A stretch of DNA of 33,850 nt from Clostridiaceae bacterium (lineage in GTDB: Bacteria; Bacillota; Clostridia; DSM-8532), in assembly GCA_012719645.1 (NCBI GenBank), contig JAAXZX010000029.1, forward strand, positions 1 through 33,850, in the 5' to 3' direction. The stretch's first letter is position 1. Every line of letters starts with the position of its first letter. A model generated the notes under the pieces. The model saw only the letters and a program-made list of their open reading frames with translations. It was not told the DNA's origin and ran no database searches. Shown here piece by piece: positions 24,672 to 31,287 of the stretch. The position numbers were made by a program, and so were the translations under genes.

Positions 24672-26498
24672 TTATTCAGCGGCCTCAAGCGCATCAAAAT
24701 TCTTGCCGCATACGTTTTTAATGCTTATAGCCAGGCTCTCCAGGGCCTTATGAATCCTGTTGGTCTCCACATACCGCTTGATTTTAAGGGTCGTGGTTTT
24801 AACAAGCTCCTTATATCCATACACATAATAACGGATAGCCTTATATGCAGGAACCTGCTTGTTGATCTCCCGGATGGCCTGGTCCAGGATATTGCGGATG
24901 GCCTGGTTGTCATACAGGTCACAGGGCATATTCTCCGGATCCAGGACTATCTTGGCGCAGACCTCAACCTCACCGCCGTCCAATGTCTCGCCCCATACAA
25001 AGGATTCCTTGACGCATGGCTGTTTGTTCAGGAGAAACTCCAGTTCTTCGGGGAACACCTTCTTGCCGTTTTTCAGGACGATCATGGATTTGAGCCTGCC
25101 AGTCACATGGAGAAGGCCGCGTCTGTCTATTCTTCCAAGATCCCCGGTATGGAACCAGCCATCGGTCATACAGTTCCTGGTTGCTTCAGGGTCGTTCCAA
25201 TAACCGAGCATAACGGTCTTGCCCTTTACAACAATCTCGCCGATACCCTTCAGATCGGGATTGGCTATGGCAACACTGACGCCTGGAAGGGGCTCGCCGC
25301 ATGTGCCGGGCTTTCTCACACGATCATTGCAGCCTGCCACCACCGGAGAGGTCTCGGTGAGACCGTATCCCTGGTGAACATGGATGCCGATGCTGTCATA
25401 CCAGCGGGCCAGATCCGGCTCCATGGCTGCTCCGCCTGTAATGATGGCACGGAGGTTTCCGCCGAAGGGTTCAAGGAGTTTCTTAAACATGATGCGCCTC
25501 ATATCAAGGCCTGCAAACCGCAGAGCGCCCGAAACTCCCTTCAGGAGACCAAACATGAAGGTTTTTTTCTGCTTTGAAATCTCTTGGACCACCTTTTTCC
25601 TGAACTTATCAAATATCAGGGGAACCCCTACAAGCACATCCGGCCGGTGTTCGGTCATATTCCTGGAAAGATATTTGAGCCCATCGCTTATGGCAACGGT
25701 CATACCGCAGTATAACGGGTAGAGAAGGCCTGCGGTGTTCTCAAAGGTGTGATGGAGCGGGAGTATGGAAAGCACCGATTCACCGGGCTCTATATGAACG
25801 ACTCCGCCTATGCCCATGATATCCGCACACAGGTTTTCGTGGGACAGCATAACCGCCTTGGAATCGGCCGATGTTCCCGAGGTGAATAGAAGAACGCACA
25901 TGGTTTTGTTATCGGGCTTTATGCCTGTATAGGACGTATCACCCTTGCCTGTGAGTTCATATCCCTTTTGTACGAGTTCATGGAAGGAATAGTATCTGCC
26001 TTGATCTCCGGCACTGATTCCATCACCGGGATTCATGCAGATACAGGCCTTAATCCTGTCATTACCGCGAGCGAAGGCCATTACGGTTTCGTGGAATTGC
26101 TCCGAATATATGACGGCATCCACTTCTCCGCGCTCCAGCACACTCCGCAGTTCTGAAGGGGGAAGCATCCTGTCGATGGGAACAGCAATACCGGCCCCGT
26201 TGACAACAGCAAGAAAGGCAATGATCCATTCATACCTGTTCTCCCCGATAATCGCTATCTTGGGACGATCCGGCACTATTTTGATCAGGGCACTGCCAAA
26301 TGCGTTAATGTCGTCAAGGGCTTCCCTGTAAGTTTTTGATATCACCTGGGACTGGGGTGTATGTCTGAACCTGAAAGCTGTCCTTTCTCCAAAGAGTTCT
26401 GCCGATTGCTGAATCATGTCTTTGAGATCGGTGATGGGCCTTACCTGGTAATAAGGTTCGATGGTTTTAATTTTGTGCAGTTTGATTTGATCAGTCAT
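24672..26498 (-). CDS. long-chain fatty-acid--CoA ligase (AMP-dependent synthetase)
   Basis: A 608-residue adenylate-forming enzyme that activates a fatty acid with ATP and transfers it to CoA. Motifs are in order: the P-loop FTSGTSADSKAV (205-216), AIITGGAAM, GYGLTETSPVV, GWFHTGDLGRID and GRLKSMIVLKNGKKVFPEELE, with a C-terminal lysine-rich stretch (TTTLKIKRYV) where the catalytic lysine lies. The length and the LSHENL region match the long-chain FadD/FAA type rather than acetyl-CoA synthetase. GGAG lies 6 bases before the ATG. It is monocistronic and has no beta-oxidation genes beside it, so lipid remodelling or salvage is as likely as fatty acid breakdown. Confidence 0.92.
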   Translation of the reverse strand: MTDQIKLHKIKTIEPYYQVRPITDLKDMIQQSAELFGERTAFRFRHTPQSQVISKTYREALDDINAFGSALIKIVPDRPKIAIIGENRYEWIIAFLAVVNGAGIAVPIDRMLPPSELRSVLERGEVDAVIYSEQFHETVMAFARGNDRIKACICMNPGDGISAGDQGRYYSFHELVQKGYELTGKGDTSYTGIKPDNKTMCVLLFTSGTSADSKAVMLSHENLCADIMGIGGVVHIEPGESVLSILPLHHTFENTAGLLYPLYCGMTVAISDGLKYLSRNMTEHRPDVLVGVPLIFDKFRKKVVQEISKQKKTFMFGLLKGVSGALRFAGLDMRRIMFKKLLEPFGGNLRAIITGGAAMEPDLARWYDSIGIHVHQGYGLTETSPVVAGCNDRVRKPGTCGEPLPGVSVAIANPDLKGIGEIVVKGKTVMLGYWNDPEATRNCMTDGWFHTGDLGRIDRRGLLHVTGRLKSMIVLKNGKKVFPEELEFLLNKQPCVKESFVWGETLDGGEVEVCAKIVLDPENMPCDLYDNQAIRNILDQAIREINKQVPAYKAIRYYVYGYKELVKTTTLKIKRYVETNRIHKALESLAISIKNVCGKNFDALEAAE

Positions 26499-26616
26499 TT
26501 AATCTCCATTCGTGTTTAAGAAAAGTACTCCTGTTATTCTATCACAATTCGACCCAAATTTGTTTACTTTTTTGAAAAATAAAAAAGAAAAAAATAGGCA
26601 GTCATGTCCCGCAAGA

Positions 26617-26644
26617 CAAAAGCAGGAGCCCAAAGGCCCCTGCT
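26617..26644 (-). terminator. rho-independent terminator after the xylanase gene
   Basis: On the minus strand AGCAGGGGCC and GGCTCCTGCT form a 10-bp stem (one G-U pair) with a 4-base loop, followed by TTTTG. It lies 27 bases after the xylanase stop codon. Confidence 0.85.
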
Positions 26645-26670
26645 ATCATCGTTCAGGTAATCAATCAGCG

Positions 26671-28476
26671 TTATTTCACCAGTTCAAGATCGGCTATGTT
26701 TTCAAGGCTTTGCCACGTGTTGTCGGTAAGATCGCTGAACTTCATGATGCTTACGCGGGTACCAGTATCATCGCTGTCGTTGATCTGGACATCAAATCCC
26801 ATTACCATGCCTTCGGATGCAGGCTTCACCAGGGGAATTGCCAACTCCACAATGTAGCCGTTGGGCGTTATCTTCGCAGCAGACTTGAAACCCTCCTTTT
26901 TCGGTATATTGCCGAAGGTTTCATAGCCTTCGAAGTTTACACGGTAATGTCCGTCATCATCCTCATAGAAAGATGTTTTCCCGTTGTTCTGGTCGAGGAA
27001 GACCTCAATGGAATCATGCTCGTAAGGATTTGCCGAATCCTTGTTCAAAACCGGATCTTCCACCTCAACCAGGCAATATACAAAGTTTTCATCCCAAAGG
27101 ACCCTCGCGACGCCCTTTGCGCCTTCCCAGGCCATGATGGCGTTGTTCACCTGGATCTCAGGGCATTTGTCCCAGAGTTTCTCCTTCTCTCCGTCTATCG
27201 ATGGAGTTCCGTACATCGCCTGGGCTTTTTTCACAGCTTTTTCGGTGGTTACACCGGATACCCCGTGATCAGCAAGGTACTTTTCGGGATCCAAGACCGC
27301 ATAGTAAGCTTCCTTTGGGGTATAGTCGCGGTTGAACAGGCATGGGAACTTGTCACTGCGCCAGCTTTTATTATCAACGGTTCCCCAGAAGGTTACCCTT
27401 ACAATATCATCCTTGTACTCCTTGAATAGCTTGAAGAGCTTTGCGTATACGATGGCCTGCCTGACTTCCTGCTCCCTGGTCAGTGATCCGGAGGCGTTAT
27501 TTACTGTGACATCAAGTTCAGTGATGCTTACCTCAACGCCAAGCTCCGAGAACATCCTTATGCTGTTCTCTACCGAAGTGATGGAGATATCGGTGCTATA
27601 ATGCCCCTGCATGCCGATGCCGTGGATGGGCACGCCCTGCTCTTTAAGGTCCTTGACCATGGCATGGACTACGGTGGCCTTGGTTTTGTCGTTAAGGTTA
27701 TAGTCGTTGTAGTACAGCTTTGCGTCAGGGTCGGCCTCATGAGCAAACCGGAATGCCATCTCGATGTAGTCGGGGCCGATGGATCTCAGCCATTGTGTTT
27801 CCCGCAGGCATTTGGTCCAGTCACCGTCCGCGGGAAGAGGCGCACCGTCTTTCACAGCCTCATTGACCACGTCCCAGGACATAATCCTGCCCTTATAGTT
27901 GCTGACGACGGTGGTAATATGGTTGCAAAGCTGCTCTATGGCCTTTTCACGGTCCGAGGTCTGGCCCAGGAACCTTCCGGACTGCTGGTGCCATACGAGG
28001 GTATGTCCGACCACCTTAAGATTGTTTTCCTCGGCAAACTTCACCATGGCGTCCGGCAGGGCAAAGCTGAAATAGCCCTCAGTAGGCTGCATACCCTCAG
28101 GCTTCATGATATTTTCGGGTGTGATACAGTTGAACTGGTCGAGTACCAGGCTTTTTTCCGGATCGACCAGGGTATTGGGTGTATAGATGGTGCCTATGAG
28201 AAAATAATCGGAGTAGGCCTTGGCCAGTGAAGAACCGATAGGTTCATAAACAGGCCCTTTCGGCTTTTTATTTCCTGAATCGCCGGTTTGGGGAGTCTGA
28301 TCAGGGGTTGACGCCGGAGTGGGAGACTGATCAGGGGTTGACGCTGGAGCGGGGGATGGTTCCGGGGTTCCGGAGGTCTCGCTGCCTGCGCCGCAGCCAG
28401 AGAACATGAATACCGCGAGACTGATAACCAGCGGTAAAACGATGATCCTTCTTTTAGCGGATCTGATTCTGCGCAT
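26671..28476 (-). CDS. endo-1,4-beta-xylanase, GH10, with CBM9-like C-terminal domain
   Basis: A 601-residue lipoprotein enzyme. The signal peptide ends in FSGC (C28). Next comes a Pro/Ser/Thr linker (about 35-70) with a 10-residue near-repeat, SPAPASTPDQ/SPTPASTPDQ. The GH10 barrel (about 80-390) has NCITPENIMKPE, HTLVWHQQ, the acid/base E206 in WDVVNEA and the nucleophile E320 in SITELDVT. Residues from about 430 to the end resemble CBM9/DUF1083 carbohydrate-binding domains (NAIMAWEGAKGVARVLWD, HDSIEVFLDQNN, GYIVELAIPL). It cuts the xylan backbone on the cell surface. GAGGTGG precedes the ATG. It is monocistronic with its own terminator. This is the clearest sign of a plant-polymer-degrading lifestyle in the window. 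Confidence 0.95.
   Translation of the reverse strand: MRRIRSAKRRIIVLPLVISLAVFMFSGCGAGSETSGTPEPSPAPASTPDQSPTPASTPDQTPQTGDSGNKKPKGPVYEPIGSSLAKAYSDYFLIGTIYTPNTLVDPEKSLVLDQFNCITPENIMKPEGMQPTEGYFSFALPDAMVKFAEENNLKVVGHTLVWHQQSGRFLGQTSDREKAIEQLCNHITTVVSNYKGRIMSWDVVNEAVKDGAPLPADGDWTKCLRETQWLRSIGPDYIEMAFRFAHEADPDAKLYYNDYNLNDKTKATVVHAMVKDLKEQGVPIHGIGMQGHYSTDISITSVENSIRMFSELGVEVSITELDVTVNNASGSLTREQEVRQAIVYAKLFKLFKEYKDDIVRVTFWGTVDNKSWRSDKFPCLFNRDYTPKEAYYAVLDPEKYLADHGVSGVTTEKAVKKAQAMYGTPSIDGEKEKLWDKCPEIQVNNAIMAWEGAKGVARVLWDENFVYCLVEVEDPVLNKDSANPYEHDSIEVFLDQNNGKTSFYEDDDGHYRVNFEGYETFGNIPKKEGFKSAAKITPNGYIVELAIPLVKPASEGMVMGFDVQINDSDDTGTRVSIMKFSDLTDNTWQSLENIADLELVK
28297..28356 (-). repeat. two 30-bp direct repeats encoding the xylanase linker
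   Basis: Two adjacent, nearly identical 30-base units encode SPAPASTPDQ and SPTPASTPDQ. They are in frame, so changes in copy number would alter only linker length. This is ordinary for multidomain secreted hydrolases. Confidence 0.85.
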
Positions 28477-28756
28477 CTAAACCACCTCAATATGTATTTG
28501 ACTGTCTGAACCGGTGAAAAATCCAGGATGTCAGCAATCAGCAGAACAGTCTTATATTACCGGTCACTCTTTGAGTATAACATAAAAGGCTTGTCATGGG
28601 GATGGTTCTTTTCGCACACTTCCCGGTGGTTTTCGCGGTGAGCGCCGGTCAGGCTGTTAAAATGTTACTGTATTGAAAACTGAATGGGCATAATCGGTGG
28701 TAAATATAAAAAGATACGTATATACGAAGATCGCAAATTGAAAGGAGTCGGATATA
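28477..28756. other. divergent regulatory region between xylanase and dehydrogenase genes
   Basis: This 280-base region must hold the promoters of both genes. I see no pair of boxes close to consensus on either strand. On the plus strand, TTACTG and CATAAT (28665-28694) are a weak 18-base-spaced candidate for the dehydrogenase; AAAGGAG precedes its ATG. Nothing else recognisable was found. Confidence 0.4.
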
Positions 28757-29791
28757 ATGAAAAAAATAGGCTTTTTCGATACAAAACCCTATGACAGGAT
28801 ATGGTTTGACAAACTAAAGGATAAATATGGCTTTGAGTTTAAATATTTCGAGAGCAAGCTGAACGGAGACACGGCCATGATGTGTAATGGCCTTGACGGC
28901 GTGGTAGCCTTCGTCAACGATGTTATTGATGAGAGGACCATAGATGTATTGAGCGGTTTTGGCATAAAAATCCTTGCTCTCCGCTGCGCAGGTTACAATA
29001 ATGTCGATTTCAAGGCTGCATTCGGCAAGCTACATGTTGTAAGAGTCCCTGCATATTCGCCCCATGCCGTTGCTGAGCACGCCATGGCCCTGATCCTGAC
29101 GCTGAACCGGAAAACCCACCGGGCGTATATGAGGACCCGTGACCACAATTTCAGCATAAACGGGCTGACCGGTTTTGACATGTATGGAAAGACAGTGGGT
29201 ATTATCGGGACAGGCAAAATCGGCCGGGTGTTTGCGGACATATGCAAGGGATTCGGCATGAATGTTATCGCCTACGATCCATTCCCTGCAAAGGACAGCG
29301 GCATAGAATACGTGGAACTGGAAGAACTGTTCAGGATGTCGGACATTATCTCCCTTCATGCCCCTCTGACAAAGGAGACCTATCACATAATCAACAAGGA
29401 TGCCATCGGGATAATGAAGGATGGCGTCTATCTCGTAAATACCTCCAGGGGGGCGCTTGTGGACAGCGAGGCCCTGCTGAACGCCATCAGGGATGGAAAA
29501 GTCGGCGGCGCCTGCCTGGATGTGTATGAGGAGGAATCCGAACTCTTCTTTGAAGACTACTCCAATGTGGTCATCAAGGATGACACCCTTGCCAGGCTGA
29601 TTTCAATGCCCAACGTAATAGTAACATCCCACCAGGCGTTCCTAACCGACGAGGCGCTCCGCAATATTGCCGAAACAACGCTGGAAAACCTTAAGGAGTT
29701 CTTCGACGGCAAAGGCCTTACCAATGAAGTCTGCTACCAGTGCGCCAAGTATGGAAAGTGCGAAAAGAAAGAGAATGAAAGATGCTTCTGA
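28757..29791 (+). CDS. D-2-hydroxyacid dehydrogenase, D-lactate dehydrogenase type
   Basis: A 344-residue NAD-dependent dehydrogenase, most like E. coli LdhA, which reduces pyruvate to D-lactate. Visible are RCAGYNNVD (76-84), the NAD-binding GTGKIG (151-156), R231 in NTSRGALVD, the catalytic pair E260 (DVYEEE) and H292 (SHQAFLT), and SPHAVAEHAM before the Rossmann fold. GGAG lies 11 bases before the ATG. Unusually, the C-terminus adds a tail with C326, C329, C335 and C343 (CYQCAKYGKCEKKENERCF), which is not part of the normal LdhA fold. D-lactate is the best guess at the product; other 2-keto acids are possible. It is followed by a hairpin and a convergent XRE gene. Confidence 0.92.
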   Translation: MKKIGFFDTKPYDRIWFDKLKDKYGFEFKYFESKLNGDTAMMCNGLDGVVAFVNDVIDERTIDVLSGFGIKILALRCAGYNNVDFKAAFGKLHVVRVPAYSPHAVAEHAMALILTLNRKTHRAYMRTRDHNFSINGLTGFDMYGKTVGIIGTGKIGRVFADICKGFGMNVIAYDPFPAKDSGIEYVELEELFRMSDIISLHAPLTKETYHIINKDAIGIMKDGVYLVNTSRGALVDSEALLNAIRDGKVGGACLDVYEEESELFFEDYSNVVIKDDTLARLISMPNVIVTSHQAFLTDEALRNIAETTLENLKEFFDGKGLTNEVCYQCAKYGKCEKKENERCF

Positions 29792-29819
29792 CAAAGGAAA
29801 GCTCTGACGAGTAGAATAC

Positions 29820-29844
29820 GGGCGGCGCAAATGACGCGCCGCCC
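29820..29844. terminator. GC-rich hairpin between convergent genes
   Basis: GGGCGGCGC and GCGCCGCCC form a perfect 9-bp stem with a 7-base loop. It lies between the dehydrogenase stop codon (29791) and the XRE gene stop codon (29851). The T-tract is weak on both sides (TCGTGTTT on the plus strand), but the stem is strong enough to serve both genes. Confidence 0.75.
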
Positions 29845-29850
29845 TCGTGT

Positions 29851-30051
29851 TTATGCTTCTTCTTCCCAAAACAGCTCATCCAATGTTTTCCCAAGCACGC
29901 GGCATATGGCGATGCAGAGCCTGATGGTAGGGTTATAGTCACCCTTTTCAATGGCATTGATGGTTTGCCGCGATACGCCCACCGCTTCGGCAAGATCCTG
30001 CTGAGACATGTCCAAAGCCGCACGGGCAGCCTTCAACCTTAGATTCTTCAT
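29851..30051 (-). CDS. XRE-family helix-turn-helix regulator
   Basis: A 66-residue single-domain DNA-binding protein of the Cro/CI-XRE type. The helix-turn-helix reads MSQQDLAEAVGVSRQTINAIEKGDYNPTI, and the acidic tail DELFWEEEA is typical of the small YozG/YgzD-like group. It starts 4 bases after the stop codon of the membrane protein gene, so both come from one transcript. Pairs like this, a small XRE repressor with a multi-pass membrane protein, are common in Firmicutes; the signal is unknown. Confidence 0.92.
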   Translation of the reverse strand: MKNLRLKAARAALDMSQQDLAEAVGVSRQTINAIEKGDYNPTIRLCIAICRVLGKTLDELFWEEEA

Positions 30052-30054
30052 AAC

Positions 30055-30582
30055 CTACTCCGTTTCAGCATGTTTTTTATCGTACAAATGTTTTGCCACC
30101 AGCGTCGCATAAATGGGTATAAACGCTGCGACCGCCAGCACGTTCAGACTGTGAATATTCAGCAGGCCATCCGTTACCATGGGCGTTCCGTCAGCCAGGT
30201 TCAGGAAGAAGATAAGCAGGTTCGCTACAATAATAATAAGGAGCAGGGTAAAATAGGGGCTAGGCCTGTCTTTGAAAGAGAAAAAGGAATCCGTGATGAT
30301 GCATATTATGGCAAAGACGGCTATTGCCAGGAACAAACCCATAAATGTTCCGGTGGTCACATCTGCCCATTGTATGTCGGCGACATCATTCATGAGTGCG
30401 GAGAAAAGGGAGTATGCGGCAAGTGTCCAGAAAGCGGCCTGGTAGGCCTTGCCCCTTGCCAATCGCTGACGTTCGTCATACTCCCTGTAACTTGCTCTCC
30501 TTCGAAGCAGCAGGAAAAAAGCGACACCAAATGCAATAGCGACCGGGAAAAGCAGTATAACCAGCAAATGGTCAAAACTCAT
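30055..30582 (-). CDS. multi-pass membrane protein, partner of the XRE regulator
   Basis: A 175-residue protein with about five hydrophobic segments, including an N-terminal LLVILLFPVAIAFGVAFFLLL, an FMGLFLAIAVFAIICIIT segment, a FTLLLIIIVANLLIFFLNL segment and a C-terminal LAVAAFIPIYATLVA. Between the first two lies a charged YREYDERQRLARGKAYQ loop, a motif seen in DUF2178/DUF3796-like proteins found beside XRE genes. The ATG at 30582 has GAGGAG at 8-base spacing; a GTG three codons earlier is less good. No enzyme motif is visible. I cannot say what it does. Confidence 0.8.
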   Translation of the reverse strand: MSFDHLLVILLFPVAIAFGVAFFLLLRRRASYREYDERQRLARGKAYQAAFWTLAAYSLFSALMNDVADIQWADVTTGTFMGLFLAIAVFAIICIITDSFFSFKDRPSPYFTLLLIIIVANLLIFFLNLADGTPMVTDGLLNIHSLNVLAVAAFIPIYATLVAKHLYDKKHAETE

Positions 30583-30631
30583 TACGCTCACTCCTCAAAT
30601 AAACATCATTACCTAAGCCGGGTTCAATGCA

Positions 30632-30660
30632 ATTATATAATCTCCTTTACAAAATATCAA
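30632..30660 (-). promoter_or_regulatory. promoter of the membrane protein/XRE operon
   Basis: On the minus strand TTGATA (30655-30660) and TATAAT (30632-30637) are exactly 17 bases apart, 50 bases before the start codon of the membrane protein gene. Confidence 0.75.
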
Positions 30661-30843
30661 GTATATTTTACTAAATGTTAAATATTTTATTAGCCGGACC
30701 CGCCTGAAGGTCAGAAACCTCTGCCCGTATGACCTGTACGGTTTTGCAAGTATTTTGCGATCCTCTGACTTATCCAGGATACGTATATTCTGTAATGCAA
30801 GTTTACAGGCGAAAGAAGTTCACGGGAAATCAAGATTGACCCG

Positions 30844-30873
30844 TTGACAGGCACGGTCTAAACATGATAGACT
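30844..30873 (+). promoter_or_regulatory. promoter of the blaI/blaR1-like operon
   Basis: TTGACA (30844-30849) is 18 bases from TAGACT (30868-30873). An operator-like dyad at 30856-30872 covers the spacer and the -10 box, so a bound BlaI-type repressor would shut the promoter. The rest of the gap from 30661 to 30843 shows nothing I can name. Confidence 0.65.
30856..30872 (+). promoter_or_regulatory. BlaI-type operator, copy 1
   Basis: GTCTAAACATGATAGAC is an imperfect inverted repeat whose half-site GTCTA recurs in copy 2. It overlaps the -10 box. BlaI/MecI repressors bind paired dyads of this size at their own promoters; the exact half-site here differs from the staphylococcal TACA/TGTA type. 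Confidence 0.65.
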
Positions 30874-30880
30874 AAACCTG

Positions 30881-30897
30881 GTCTAACATGTTTAGAC
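30881..30897 (+). promoter_or_regulatory. BlaI-type operator, copy 2
   Basis: GTCTAACATGTTTAGAC is a nearly perfect 17-base inverted repeat (GTCTAA...TTAGAC), 8 bases after copy 1 and just before the ribosome-binding site of the repressor gene. Two copies 25 bases centre to centre would lie on about the same face of the helix with some twist. Confidence 0.7.
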
Positions 30898-30909
30898 TGG
30901 AGGATAGAC

Positions 30910-31287
30910 ATGGCCAAAAACATAAACCTGACCGAAGCCGAGGAAAGGCTCGCGTCTTTAATCTGGCGTCACGCGCCTATTTCATCGCCTGACCTGGTTT
31001 CTATTGCTGCCCGCGAGCTTACCTGGAAGAAATCCACAACCTATACGGTGCTGAAGAAGTTATGCGACAAGGGTGTTTTTAAAAATGAGAACGCAACGGT
31101 GTCTGTTTTGCTGACCCGGGAGGAGCAAATGGCCCGGCAAAGCCGAAGCTATGTAGAGGAGGCTTTCGGCGGATCGCTGCCGAGGTTTATCGCCGCCTTT
31201 TTCAGCGGCAGGAAACTGACACCGGAACAGGCAGCCGAACTGAAGCGACTGATTGATGAGTACGAGGATGAGCCGGGCGATGGATAA
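30910..31287 (+). CDS. BlaI/MecI-family transcriptional repressor
   Basis: A 125-residue repressor with an N-terminal winged helix (LTEAEERLASLIWRHAPISS, TWKKSTTYTVLKKLCDKGVF) and a C-terminal dimerisation region. In this family the repressor is cut within the C-terminal part by its BlaR1/MecR1 partner or a follow-on protease, releasing the promoter; the matching segment here is near RFIAAFFSGRKL. GGAGG lies upstream of the ATG. The BlaR1-like gene overlaps its stop codon by 8 bases. Two dyads at the promoter fit autoregulation. No beta-lactamase gene is nearby, so the regulon is probably not antibiotic resistance. Confidence 0.93.
   Translation: MAKNINLTEAEERLASLIWRHAPISSPDLVSIAARELTWKKSTTYTVLKKLCDKGVFKNENATVSVLLTREEQMARQSRSYVEEAFGGSLPRFIAAFFSGRKLTPEQAAELKRLIDEYEDEPGDG

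Noticed and set aside
28297-28356. Tandem repeat as a CRISPR-like or mobile feature
   Set aside because: It is only two in-frame units coding a Pro/Ser/Thr linker of the xylanase.
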